NCBI GenBank assembly: GCA_004283055.1
Contig: SHLP01000015.1
Location: 1 to 45,579 of the forward strand
Reading direction: 5' to 3'
DNA: 45,579 bases
Source of the DNA: Deltaproteobacteria bacterium
GTDB taxonomy: Bacteria > Myxococcota_A > Polyangia > Polyangiales > Houyiibacteriaceae
Of this stretch, positions 24,278 through 32,762 are shown in pieces. A program made the position numbers and the translations under genes. Numbering within the stretch: position 1 is the first letter of the stretch; each line of letters opens with the position of its first letter. The notes beneath the pieces are model-generated. The model was not told where the DNA came from. It saw nothing but the letters and a program-made list of their open reading frames with translations, and made no database searches.

Positions 24278-26194
24278 CTAGTCGGGCTGGAAGGCATTCT
24301 CGATAGCCGTTTCTTCCGCTTCCTCTGCTTTCGCTGCGGCCTCGGTCTCGGGCGCAATCTGTGACCCGTCGCCTAACGCCGCTTTGATTGCAAGCGCCTG
24401 CCTTTTCGTCGCTCCTGCCTCGATCAGCTCCTCCTCGCTCGCCGCCAAAACATCGCGGAGCGAACCGAGGTTCCTCAAGAGCTTTCCACGCGTCTTTGGG
24501 CCGACTCCGGGGACGTCGTCGAGCTCGCTTCGGAGCCGTCGCTTGCGACCGACCTTCTTGCGAAGCGCGTTGGACGCCCGGTGAGTTTCGTCGCGGGCGA
24601 GGAGCAGGAGCGAGAGCGCGGGGCTCCCGCGTACCGGAATCGCGTTCTTTTGGCCGGGCAAGAAGATGCGGTCCCCCTGTTCTTCGCCCGCTGCCGTGAG
24701 TCGGGGCTTCGCGACCGAGGCGATTTCGAGTTGGGGTAGGCCGATGTCTTCGCGGGCCCTTACGGCGACCCCGAGCTGACCTTTCCCGCCGTCGACGAGG
24801 AGGAGGTCGGGGAGCTCCCAGCCCTCCTCCTCGCGCTCTCCGCGCCGCAAGCGTCGCATCAGCACCTCGTACATTGCTCCGTAGTCGTCACCGCCGGCCA
24901 CGCCCTTCACGTGGAAGCTTCGATAGCGCTCCCTAGCGGGCGTTCCGTCCTGCAGCGCGACGAACACGGCGACCGTTTCCTCGCCCCCGCTGTGCGAAAT
25001 ATCGACGCACTCGATCCGGCGTGGGAGGACCGCCAGGCGAAGCTGAGTCTGAAGCTCCGCCAGCCGCGCCTCGACGTCTTCGCGCGCGCGCTCTTTTTCG
25101 TTGAAGGCGTGCTCCGCGTTCTCGCGTGCGAGCTCCAAAAGCTTTGCCTTTGCCCCCCGCTTTGGCTCAAGAATCCGGACGCGGCGTTTTCGATTCTCGC
25201 TCAGCAGCTCTTCGAGCCCCTCGCGCATCTCGATGCTGACGGACACGAGGATCTCGTCGGGCAGAGAAGGCCGATCCGCATAGTGCTGCATGAGAAACGC
25301 GCCGAGCATCTCGTCGTTCGGCACCGCCACGCGCCGAAGCGCGAAGGTTCGTACCGAGAAGATCCGGCCGCTTCGCATGCTGAGGACTGCGATTTCCACC
25401 TGATCGCCTTCACGGTGGAATCCAATTACGTCCTGGTCGGACTTGTGGACGCCGGCCACGCGCTGCTCCTCCCGGGCGCGCTCGACGGCGCGAATTTGAT
25501 CTCGATAGATCGCCGCCCGTTCGTAGTTGAGCCCGTGTGAAGCGGCCTGCATTCGTCCGTCGAGGTCGACGACGAGCTCATCATGGCGACCATCGAGAAA
25601 CCGAGCGACGTTCGCGACCTGTGCGCGGTACTCGTCGGTGTCCACCCGCAGGACGCAGGGAGCAGGGCAGCGCTTTATCTGATGCTGAAGACAGGGTCGC
25701 GACCGCTTGCGAAACTCCGTGTCGGTGCAGGTCCGAAGCTGGAAGTAGCGATTGACCAGCCGGAGTGTCTGCCGCGCCGCGGTCGCCGAGTGGTAGGGCC
25801 CGAAATACTGTGCGCCGTCAGGCTTGGGTCTGCGAACGACTTCGAGCCGAGGCCAGGGTCGTTTCGCGTCCAACCTCAAAGACAGGTACTCCTTGTCGTC
25901 CCTGAGCTTGACGTTGTACCTGGGCTGGTGTGACTTGATCAGCTGGTTCTCGAGCAGCGCCGCCTCTTTGTCGGTGTGTGTGACGAACGTTTCGATATCG
26001 ACCAGCTCGCGCTCCAGCCGGCGCACGAACGCGCGCACGTCGCTCGAGCCGGGTTGAAAGTAGCTCCGGACACGGCTCCTCAGGCTTCGAGCTTTGCCGA
26101 CGTACAGCGCTTTGCCGTCCACGCCCCGGAACACGTACACGCCGGGAGAGGCCGGAAGCTTGTCGAGCTTTCGCTGTGCTGCATCCACAACCAC
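24278..26194 (-). CDS. uvrC: Excinuclease ABC subunit C
   Basis: A 638-residue nucleotide-excision-repair nuclease that cuts on both sides of a lesion with UvrB. Domains: GIY-YIG nuclease (GVYVFRG with LYVGKA at 18-35, and LRSRVRSYF), UVR UvrB-binding helix pair about 195-240, the RNase H-like nuclease (CVDISHSGGEETV, LLLVDGGKGQL, and FLPGQKNAIPVRGSPALSLLLLARDETHRASN), and a helix-hairpin-helix pair (LDDVPGVGPKTRGKLLRNLGS, EAGATKRQALAI). An Ala/Glu-rich tail of about 30 residues extends past the usual end. GTG start, 6 nt after an extended -10-like TATAGG. Confidence 0.97.
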   Translation of the reverse strand: MVVDAAQRKLDKLPASPGVYVFRGVDGKALYVGKARSLRSRVRSYFQPGSSDVRAFVRRLERELVDIETFVTHTDKEAALLENQLIKSHQPRYNVKLRDDKEYLSLRLDAKRPWPRLEVVRRPKPDGAQYFGPYHSATAARQTLRLVNRYFQLRTCTDTEFRKRSRPCLQHQIKRCPAPCVLRVDTDEYRAQVANVARFLDGRHDELVVDLDGRMQAASHGLNYERAAIYRDQIRAVERAREEQRVAGVHKSDQDVIGFHREGDQVEIAVLSMRSGRIFSVRTFALRRVAVPNDEMLGAFLMQHYADRPSLPDEILVSVSIEMREGLEELLSENRKRRVRILEPKRGAKAKLLELARENAEHAFNEKERAREDVEARLAELQTQLRLAVLPRRIECVDISHSGGEETVAVFVALQDGTPARERYRSFHVKGVAGGDDYGAMYEVLMRRLRRGEREEEGWELPDLLLVDGGKGQLGVAVRAREDIGLPQLEIASVAKPRLTAAGEEQGDRIFLPGQKNAIPVRGSPALSLLLLARDETHRASNALRKKVGRKRRLRSELDDVPGVGPKTRGKLLRNLGSLRDVLAASEEELIEAGATKRQALAIKAALGDGSQIAPETEAAAKAEEAEETAIENAFQPD

Positions 26195-26200
26195 CGCGCA

Positions 26201-26206
26201 CCTATA
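26201..26206 (-). promoter_or_regulatory. Extended -10 TGG-TATAGG before uvrC
   Basis: On the minus strand TATAGG is preceded by TGG (an extended -10 layout) and ends 6 nt before the GTG start of uvrC. No good -35. It fits the same leaderless pattern as several other genes here. Confidence 0.35.
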
Positions 26207-26236
26207 CCACTGCAGCGGTCTTCGATCGCCCCGGGC

Positions 26237-26839
26237 TCACGCGGTGCGGATCACTCGCGAATCGGTGATGACCAGGTCGACCGAAACGTCGAACGGCTGC
26301 TCGGGCACTTCGGAGATCAGCTGGAAATCGTACGCGACCGCGCAGGTGCACGCGTTGCGGAGTCGTGGGATCAGTCGGTCGTAGTAGCCTCCGCCGTAGC
26401 CGATCCGGTAGCCGCGTGGATCGACCGCCAGCGCGGGAACCAGCGCGAAATCGACCTCGCCGGGCTCGATGCTTTCGTCGCCCTCCGCGGGCTCCGGTAC
26501 CGAAAATGCCCCGGGAGCAAGGCGGGATTCCGAGTCGACGAGATGCAGCCGCAGCTCGTCCCCGTGCACCCGCGGCAAGGCAATTCTTTTTCCAGCGGAC
26601 CGGGCCGCTTCGAGGATCGCCTGCGTGCGCACCTCCTTGCGAATCGAAGCGAAGGCGAGAACCGTCGCTGCACCTTGAAGCTCAGCCAAGTCCAAGAGGC
26701 GTTTCAGGATCTCGAGCGAGCGCGCTTCACAGGCGGATTGGGGAAGCGCATTGCGGACCATCCGCATTTGATTTCGCAGCGCCTGCTTGGCGCGTTGACG
26801 GAGCTCGGGATTGGAGTGACCCGCCTCGCCGCTGTTCAC
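26237..26839 (-). CDS. fau: 5-formyltetrahydrofolate cyclo-ligase
   Basis: A 200-residue enzyme that converts 5-formyl-THF to 5,10-methenyl-THF with ATP. The signature GYRIGYGGGYYDR is at about residues 143-155, with ALVPALAVDPRGYRIG and the basic helix near the N-terminus (RNQMRMVRNAL) typical of the family. GTG start overlapping the zapA stop (GTGA). The zapA-fau order is conserved in proteobacteria, where the 6S RNA gene often sits between them; here the genes overlap and leave no room. Confidence 0.95.
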   Translation of the reverse strand: MNSGEAGHSNPELRQRAKQALRNQMRMVRNALPQSACEARSLEILKRLLDLAELQGAATVLAFASIRKEVRTQAILEAARSAGKRIALPRVHGDELRLHLVDSESRLAPGAFSVPEPAEGDESIEPGEVDFALVPALAVDPRGYRIGYGGGYYDRLIPRLRNACTCAVAYDFQLISEVPEQPFDVSVDLVITDSRVIRTA

Positions 26840-27153
26840 GGCTCGATCTGCTGGGCGAGCTCGGCGTCCGCCTGCAGGCGCTCATCGATTCGCCGAATCG
26901 CCGTGTGCACGACCTGCCGCGTCTTTGCTTCGAGCTTCTCGCGCTGCCGTTCCGACGCCTCGAGATCTTCGGCGAGGCCGAGCGCCACGACTGCGAGCAG
27001 CTGAGCCGGGGTAGCCGCCCGGGCAGCCTTGGGCCCGAGGGCCTGGACGCGTTCATTCACGATTTCGGCGAGACGCTGAAGGTAGGTTTCGTCGGCGTCC
27101 GCGGACATGCGATAGCGGGCGCCGGCGATTTCGATCTGAACGGTTCGCTTCAC
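26836..27153 (-). CDS. zapA: Cell division protein ZapA
   Basis: A 105-residue FtsZ-ring-stabilising protein. Family-like N-terminus VQIEIAGARYRMSADADETYLQRLAEIVNERV, then the LAVVALGLAEDL helix and a C-terminal coiled coil (SERQREKLEAKTRQVVHTAIRRIDERLQADAELAQQIE). ZapA bundles FtsZ filaments at midcell. It overlaps the folate cyclo-ligase gene by 4 nt and is divergent from the zinc-ribbon/TPR gene across 156 nt. Confidence 0.93.
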   Translation of the reverse strand: MKRTVQIEIAGARYRMSADADETYLQRLAEIVNERVQALGPKAARAATPAQLLAVVALGLAEDLEASERQREKLEAKTRQVVHTAIRRIDERLQADAELAQQIEP

Positions 27154-27263
27154 GATTGTCGGGAAGGTAGTCCCGCAGCTCCCAGGGCGTCAAGGTAGGA
27201 CATCCACATCCATCCCCCTTCCGGTTCCGCTGCGATCGGAATCGGGCTATCAAGTTTATGAGA

Positions 27264-27296
27264 CCCGGGGCAGGCGTGTTATGTTTGATCCCCGGG
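27264..27296 (+). other. GC-arm inverted repeat around an AT-rich core
   Basis: CCCGGGG (27264-27270) and CCCCGGG (27290-27296) form perfect 7-bp arms around a 19-nt spacer that holds a -10-like TATGTT (27280-27285). It sits 13 nt before the ATG of the zinc-ribbon/TPR gene. It may be an operator over the promoter or a leader hairpin. Confidence 0.4.
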
Positions 27297-27309
27297 GGAC
27301 AGTGGGGTC

Positions 27310-30300
27310 ATGATCAACGTTGGTTGTCCGTCCTGTAACACGTCTTACGACGTGGACGAGGATCGCTTGCCCGAGGGCGGGCTTCGAATGCGCTGCCCGA
27401 AATGCAGCGAAAGCTTTCAGGTTCATCGCGACGGGTCTACCGCGAAGGTCGGCGGAGGAGCTGCGCCAGCCGCGTCTACGCCCCCGCGCGCGAAGAGAAC
27501 CAAAGTGGGTATGGGGCCCGCAGCCCCGCCCCCAAGCCCGGCAGCGCTGATTCGCTCGCAGCCTTCGGATTTGCCCGCTGCTGCCGATGACATCGATTTG
27601 CCGGCGCCATTCGGCGGCTCGGATTTCGCTGACCTACCCGTGCCCAAGACGGGCTCCCATGCGCTCGATTTGGACCCGTTCGCTGATTCCGGCTCGGCCG
27701 ACTTGCCTGCGCCGAAACACGAAGCGAGCCCCTCTGGCTTCGATCCGTTTGCCGATATCGACTTGCCCGCGGTTCGCGACTCGGCCGGTGGGACCGATCT
27801 CCCAGCGCCGCTCCATCGTTCCCCGTCATCCGATCCGGACTTGCCCGTCCTCAAGAGGGGCGGGGCAGGCGGTTCGGTCGGCACCTTCGGTGACGAGAGC
27901 GACTTGCCCATGGCGCTCACCGACGCCGAGCTTCCAACGCCGCGGAGGGGATCCGACATCCCTGCGCCGATTTCGCTCGACACCGATCTGCCAATGTCCG
28001 GCGAGCAAAAGGATCTTCCCGTCGCGCGGGACGACTTCATGGATCTGGATATCGAAGGTCCCGAGCGGGTGCACGGTGGAGGGCCCGTCGAGCTCGACCT
28101 CCCTGAAGGCGACGATATCGCGCTCGAAATGGAGCTCGATGCGCCGCCCCGGCCGCCAGCTCCACCCCCGCCCGTTGGGGCACCGGGGGCGCCACCGCCC
28201 GTCGGAAGGTCGGCGGAATCGGAAGTGCAGCGGGATTCTGCGGAGCTAGAGCTACCAGAGTCGGGCGATCTCGACCCCTCCGCCTTCCCCTCCGGAAGCG
28301 AGGGTGAAGTCCACCGCATGCCGCGCTTGGATGGTGACGGAGCCGAGGTCGCCGCCGCCGCCTCCCCTCGGCGTAAGCAGCTCCAGCTCAAGCGGCCTCC
28401 GTGGCTCATGAAGGCGCTCGCCGGCCTCACGGTCGTCACGATCATCATTGGCGCCGGAGTCTATCTCGGCACGACCAAGTACGGTCTCTTCGGCATGCAC
28501 CTGCTGGAGCCCATGCTTCCAGCCTCCGGCGATCCAGCCCTCGTCGCTCAAGCCATCGAAGACGCGGAGATAATCGCCGCATCGGACACCTACGCCGCGC
28601 AGCGCGAAGCGCTCGCAAAGCTACAGGCCGCACGAGGCGACGCGAGCCTCAACCGCTCTCTGGTCGCAAGGACACTGCTGCACCGGTCGTACAGTCTCGT
28701 TCGCTATGGTCCGGACGCAGAGAGCGCGAGCTTGGCCGATGCTCTGCGGGTCCACTTGCAGCGCCGGGGCGATGAGGCCCCTAGGATTCACGTTGCGCTG
28801 GCGGCTGATGCGCTGCGCAACGCCGATATCGAGACCGCGAAATCCGAGCTCGCGCTCGCCGCGCAAGACGACGCGACCGACCCCTACCTCGATCTGGTCG
28901 CGGGGGAGACCGCACTGAAGTCACGTGACGGTCAGAGCGCCGTCGACGCATTCGGCCGAGCCGTCCAGAAGAGCGGCAGCGCCCGAGCGCACTGGGGGCT
29001 CGCGCGTGGCCACCAAATCATGGGAAATGCAGAGGAAGCGGCCGCGGCGGCCGAGGCAACGTTGAAGCTCAGCCCCAACCACGCCGGGGCGCGTGTTGCA
29101 GTGGCCGGCCTATCGATCGAAGAAGGCCAGATCGAGAGAGCCCTCGAGCTGCTTCAAGTCCCGGCTGGTCTTGCCCCCGTCGAAGGCACCACTCTTCGGG
29201 TTTCGAAAGCGGACCGATCCGCAGCGCTCACCCTCGTCGCGCGCGTCGATGAGCAGCGGGGCCGCCTTGGAGCCGCGCGCGAAATGTACGAGAAATCCAT
29301 CGAGCTCGATACGAGCAACACGAACGCCGCCCTCGGGGCCGCGCGACTCGTGCTCCTCGAGGGCGCCTACGCGGACGCGTACGCTCGCTTCCAGACTGTG
29401 CTGGGCTCACAGGTACCCGCCGGCGCCGAATTGGACGCGACAGGTCAGCCGAAGGTCTCGGTTCAAGCGAAGCTGGGCGCGGCGGAGGCGCTCCTCGCCA
29501 TGAGCAAGGCGGAGGAGGCCAACGAGCTCTTGGCGGATCTTCGCACGGACGAGCCTGTAAATGCCGAGGTCGAGCTTTGGCAGGGCAAAGTCGCCGAAGG
29601 CCTCGGGCAGGGCAAAGTGGCCGTGAAGCACTTCCGAAACGCGATCAAGCTCGAGCCAAAGTCGATTCGCGCCTACATGGCGCTCGCTCAGCACTACACA
29701 TCGACCAAGCGACCGGGCGAGGCGGTCGGCGTCTTGGTCGAAGCGCAGAAAAACGTCGATATTACTGCCGAGGTGCGGCGCGTCCTGGGTTGGGCGGAGC
29801 TCCAGCGCAATCGCTTCGATGATGCGATCAAGCAGTTCACCGAGGCGCTCGAGATGGAGCCCCGTGATTCGTCGGCCCAGTTTGGGCTCGCCGTCGCCTA
29901 CCGGCGCAAGTGGAAGCTCGATGAGGCAGAGGCAGAGCTCGCGAAGGTCGAAGCGTTGGACGCGAAATTCCCCGGTCTGGCGCTGGAAAGGGGCCGACTT
30001 GCCGAGGCGCGTGGCGACATGGATGCCGCCACCGAGAGCTACCGCAAAGCGCTCGTCGAATCGCCGGACGACGCGGCGTTGAAGTCGCGGATGGGCGCGG
30101 TGCTGGTGCTCGCCGGCAAGCTCGAGGAGGCCGAGAAGCTCCTGCGCGAGGTGCTGGACGCACAGCCGTACTCGGCTGAAGCCGAGCACTATTTGGGACG
30201 CATCGAGCTCGAACGAGGGCAGCTCGAGGTGGCGCGCCAGCGATTTCTCCGCGCTGCGCGCCTCGAGGCCGAGAGCGGCCTCTATCGGATGTACGTTGGC

Positions 30301-30867
30301 TGGGCGGCGCTCGAGTCGAACGAGATGAGGACCGCACTGCGGGAGCTCGACGCCGCGTTGAAGCTCGATCCCACGCTCGGGGATGCCTACTGGCTTCGCG
30401 CGCGGATTCGGATTCGTGCCGGAACCGTCCGCGATGCCCTGGCGGATTTGAAAAAGGCGATCGAGCTCAACCCAAATCGGATCCAAGCCTGGGCGGCGAT
30501 GGGCGAAAGCCATTACCAGCTGGGCCAAATGAAGGAAGCCATTGCTGCCCTCGAGAAAGCGGTCGCCGGTGATCCCAGACAAGGGTACTGGTGGTACCGT
30601 CTCGGCCGCTTGCAGCTCGACGAGGGGCAGCGAGCAAAGGCGCTTGCCTCATTGAGCGAAGCGACCTCGATTGGCGACGAAGCGCCGAGCGGCAAGGCAT
30701 GGGTTGCAGACTCCCATCGGCTGACCGGAGATATCTACTACGCACAGAAGAAGCGGCAGGAGGCGATCGTCGAGTACGGTCGCTACCTGGAGCTCGCGGA
30801 CCGCGAGGCCATCGACCGTGCAGACGTCGAGAACAGACTTCGTCGGATCAGCGAAGGCCTGAACTAG
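27310..30867 (+). CDS. Zinc-ribbon (MJ0042 type), DLPxP-linker, TM and TPR protein
   Basis: 1185 residues. (1) N-terminal MJ0042-type zinc ribbon with Cys6, Cys9, Cys29 and Cys32. (2) A disordered Pro/Asp-rich linker, about 45-360, in which the motif DLPAP/DLPVP or a close variant recurs about twelve times between residues 84 and 240. (3) One transmembrane helix, about 365-385 (LAGLTVVTIIIGAGVYLG). (4) About 800 residues of TPR repeats, e.g. AIKLEPKSIRAYMALAQHYTSTKRPGEAV and ALEMEPRDSSAQFGLAVAYRRKWKLDEA. The zinc ribbon is predicted cytosolic and the TPR part periplasmic. This layout is typical of myxobacteria; zinc-ribbon/TM proteins of that kind include motility-complex subunits, but I cannot assign this one. 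Confidence 0.9.
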   Translation: MINVGCPSCNTSYDVDEDRLPEGGLRMRCPKCSESFQVHRDGSTAKVGGGAAPAASTPPRAKRTKVGMGPAAPPPSPAALIRSQPSDLPAAADDIDLPAPFGGSDFADLPVPKTGSHALDLDPFADSGSADLPAPKHEASPSGFDPFADIDLPAVRDSAGGTDLPAPLHRSPSSDPDLPVLKRGGAGGSVGTFGDESDLPMALTDAELPTPRRGSDIPAPISLDTDLPMSGEQKDLPVARDDFMDLDIEGPERVHGGGPVELDLPEGDDIALEMELDAPPRPPAPPPPVGAPGAPPPVGRSAESEVQRDSAELELPESGDLDPSAFPSGSEGEVHRMPRLDGDGAEVAAAASPRRKQLQLKRPPWLMKALAGLTVVTIIIGAGVYLGTTKYGLFGMHLLEPMLPASGDPALVAQAIEDAEIIAASDTYAAQREALAKLQAARGDASLNRSLVARTLLHRSYSLVRYGPDAESASLADALRVHLQRRGDEAPRIHVALAADALRNADIETAKSELALAAQDDATDPYLDLVAGETALKSRDGQSAVDAFGRAVQKSGSARAHWGLARGHQIMGNAEEAAAAAEATLKLSPNHAGARVAVAGLSIEEGQIERALELLQVPAGLAPVEGTTLRVSKADRSAALTLVARVDEQRGRLGAAREMYEKSIELDTSNTNAALGAARLVLLEGAYADAYARFQTVLGSQVPAGAELDATGQPKVSVQAKLGAAEALLAMSKAEEANELLADLRTDEPVNAEVELWQGKVAEGLGQGKVAVKHFRNAIKLEPKSIRAYMALAQHYTSTKRPGEAVGVLVEAQKNVDITAEVRRVLGWAELQRNRFDDAIKQFTEALEMEPRDSSAQFGLAVAYRRKWKLDEAEAELAKVEALDAKFPGLALERGRLAEARGDMDAATESYRKALVESPDDAALKSRMGAVLVLAGKLEEAEKLLREVLDAQPYSAEAEHYLGRIELERGQLEVARQRFLRAARLEAESGLYRMYVGWAALESNEMRTALRELDAALKLDPTLGDAYWLRARIRIRAGTVRDALADLKKAIELNPNRIQAWAAMGESHYQLGQMKEAIAALEKAVAGDPRQGYWWYRLGRLQLDEGQRAKALASLSEATSIGDEAPSGKAWVADSHRLTGDIYYAQKKRQEAIVEYGRYLELADREAIDRADVENRLRRISEGLN

Positions 30868-30877
30868 CGGCGTTCAG
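30859..30877. other. Hairpin across the convergent junction of TPR and cdd genes
   Basis: CTGAAC (30859-30864) and GTTCAG (30872-30877) flank a 7-nt loop spanning the stop of the TPR gene and the end of cdd. No T-run on either side, so any terminator function is weak or Rho-assisted. Confidence 0.25.
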
Positions 30878-31272
30878 TCGAGGTGGCCGCGACCGAAGGC
30901 ATCGGGCAGAAGGGCTGCGACCGCGTAGTCCGCGCACACCTCGCCTGCGTAGCTCCGTATCGCCAAGCCCGGGGCAAGCTCGGTCAGGCACTGTCTACAG
31001 ATGCCGCAAGGTGGGGTGGGGCTCTTTGCGCCAGTGGCGATGACCAGCGCTCGAAGCTCTCGCTCTCCGGCCGAAACGGCCGCCGCCAGAGCGGTGCGTT
31101 CGGCGCAGAGCGTAGCGCCGAAGCTCGCGTTCTCGACGTTGCAGCCGGCGAACACCCGGCCGGTCTCGCTCAGGATGGCGGCGCCAACGGTGAAGCCGGA
31201 GTAGGGCGCGTAGGCGTTCGCTCGGGCTCTCACCGCCGCGTGCTTCAACTCTGCCCAGTCGCTTTCGTCCAT
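30874..31272 (-). CDS. cdd: Cytidine deaminase
   Basis: A 132-residue zinc hydrolase converting cytidine and deoxycytidine to uridine forms. Motifs: NAYAPYSGFTVGAAI, CNVENASFGATLCAERTAL (Cys zinc ligand and catalytic Glu in CAE), and PCGICRQCL (two Cys zinc ligands). Size fits the homotetrameric bacterial class. ATG 31272 overlaps the stop of punA (TGATG), so translation is coupled; the upstream 42 residues of the open frame belong to punA sequence read in another frame. Confidence 0.96.
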   Translation of the reverse strand: MDESDWAELKHAAVRARANAYAPYSGFTVGAAILSETGRVFAGCNVENASFGATLCAERTALAAAVSAGERELRALVIATGAKSPTPPCGICRQCLTELAPGLAIRSYAGEVCADYAVAALLPDAFGRGHLD

Positions 31273-32081
31273 CAGATCGACTCCAATACACTCGATAGAA
31301 GCGCCTCGAAACGTGGCCGTACGCGGGCCGCTGTTTCGGTCACCTCCTCGTGGCTCACGGGGGTTTTGGAAATCCCTGCAGCGAGATTCGCGATGCACGA
31401 GATTCCGAGAACGCGAAGCCCCAGGTGGCGTGCGGCCAGCACCTCGAGCACCGTGCTCATCCCGACGGCGTCGGCGCCCAGCGTTCCGAGCATGCGCACT
31501 TCGGCGGGAGTTTCATACGCCGGCCCTAGGAGGCCGGCATAGACACCTCGGCGAAGCTCAAACCCTAGCCCCGTGGCGATGCCACTCGCGGTCTCGATCA
31601 GCTCGGGGTCGAACGCGGCGCTCATGTCGAGGAACCGCGGGCCTCGCCGATCGTCGTTTGGGCCGATGAGCGCGCTCGTCCCTGTGAGATTGATTTGATC
31701 TCGAATCGCCATCAGGTCGCCAGCCTCGAAGTCCGGGGCAATACCTCCGGCAGCGTTGGTGACGATTAAGGTCTCCGCGCCGAGCAGTGCCATCAGGCGC
31801 ACCCCGAACACGACCTCGCTCGGAGAGTTCCCTTCGTAGAGATGGGCGCGCCCTTGCATCGCAACGACCCGCTTTCCACCCCTGCTCCCCGACACGAGGT
31901 TGCCCGCATGCCCCAACACGCCCGATAGCGGCATGTGCGGAATCTCCGCATAGGGGATCGCAGACGCGCCCTCGAGGCTGTTTGCGTAGTCTCCCAGCCC
32001 CGATCCAAGGACCAAGGCCACATCGGCCTTCCCGGTCCGACTAGCGATCGCGCTCTTGGCTTGCTCCAGTGCCTCCATCAT
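31272..32081 (-). CDS. punA: Purine nucleoside phosphorylase
   Basis: A 269-residue trimeric-type PNP that splits purine nucleosides with phosphate. Motifs: ALVLGSGLGDYANSLE, GRAHLYEG, VTNAAGGIAPDFEAGDLM, GVYAGLLGPAYETPAEVRML, and DAVGMSTVLEVLAARHLGLRVLGISCIANLAAG. The base-binding Asn is in place but the residue before it is Ala where Thr is usual (CIAN rather than CITN). Two adjacent ATG codons (32081, 32078) open the gene. It is the first gene of a nucleoside-salvage pair with cdd. Confidence 0.95.
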   Translation of the reverse strand: MMEALEQAKSAIASRTGKADVALVLGSGLGDYANSLEGASAIPYAEIPHMPLSGVLGHAGNLVSGSRGGKRVVAMQGRAHLYEGNSPSEVVFGVRLMALLGAETLIVTNAAGGIAPDFEAGDLMAIRDQINLTGTSALIGPNDDRRGPRFLDMSAAFDPELIETASGIATGLGFELRRGVYAGLLGPAYETPAEVRMLGTLGADAVGMSTVLEVLAARHLGLRVLGISCIANLAAGISKTPVSHEEVTETAARVRPRFEALLSSVLESI

Positions 32082-32108
32082 TGCGCCCGCATTGTACGCT
32101 ACCTCGGC

Positions 32109-32114
32109 TATAGT
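32109..32114 (+). promoter_or_regulatory. -10-like hexamer TATAGT before the MopE-motif lipoprotein
   Basis: TATAGT (5 of 6) ends 9 nt before ATG 32124 with no ribosome-binding site between them, another leaderless-type arrangement. Confidence 0.4.
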
Positions 32115-32123
32115 GCCGGCCCG

Positions 32124-32762
32124 ATGATGAAACGAGCCGCAATCGCCGCTTTGGTCTGCTTGTCCGCGTGCTCGGGCCGAGGCGTAGACGGACCGGGAAT
32201 CGAAACGGTTCGCGAGACCTCTCAAATCATCGACATGCCTGGCCTCATCGAGCCGCCGGTCCTGGTCTCGATCGTCCCCATTGCCACCGCCCAAGAGATT
32301 CCACGAGATTGTTCTGCGCCGGTCGAGGAGTCTTGCAATGCGATCGACGACGACTGCGACGGCGTCATCGACGACGGCTGTGGGTACGGGACGGGTTTGC
32401 TACAGGTGACCGCATCCTGGGATACCGGGGCGGACATCGACCTGTACGTCACCGGACCGCTCGGCGACACCCTGAGCTTTCAGCGTCCTTCGACCCCGTC
32501 CGGGGCTCGCGTCGACCACTCGGGGCGAGGCGACTGTGTCGACATGCCGAACCCGCAGATCGAAAACATACGCTGGGTCGGCGCTCGTCCCATCGACGGC
32601 ATCTACGAGGTCGAGGTTCACTATTGGGGCGAGTGCCTCGGTAGCGGGGGGCCAACGCTGGTCACCCTCTCCGTTGGGGTTGGGCGACGGATCGCTGGCC
32701 AGTACCGCCAAAGCCTTCTTCCTGGCGAACGGATTCGCGTTTTGCGGTTCGTCATCCAATGA
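32124..32762 (+). CDS. Lipoprotein with MopE-type metal-binding motif
   Basis: A 212-residue lipoprotein; the start is one of two adjacent ATGs at 32124/32127. Signal with lipobox LSAC (Cys16 from 32124). A Cys/Asp-rich segment ESCNAIDDDCDGVIDDGCG matches the repeat motif seen in MopE-like proteins. The C-terminal part (ASWDTGADIDLYVTGPLGD ... GIYEVEVHYWGEC) is a beta-sandwich resembling the DUF2135/YfaP-type fold. Function unknown. It ends at 32762 overlapping the ATG of the membrane glycosyltransferase (ATGA), so the pair is co-translated. Confidence 0.85.
   Translation: MMKRAAIAALVCLSACSGRGVDGPGIETVRETSQIIDMPGLIEPPVLVSIVPIATAQEIPRDCSAPVEESCNAIDDDCDGVIDDGCGYGTGLLQVTASWDTGADIDLYVTGPLGDTLSFQRPSTPSGARVDHSGRGDCVDMPNPQIENIRWVGARPIDGIYEVEVHYWGECLGSGGPTLVTLSVGVGRRIAGQYRQSLLPGERIRVLRFVIQ

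Noticed and set aside
26836-27309. 6S RNA gene next to zapA
   Set aside because: zapA and fau overlap, and the 156 nt before zapA show no long hairpin with the central bubble expected.
29407-30582. 391-residue open frame on the minus strand
   Set aside because: Antisense to the TPR repeats of the zinc-ribbon protein, and repeat-derived.
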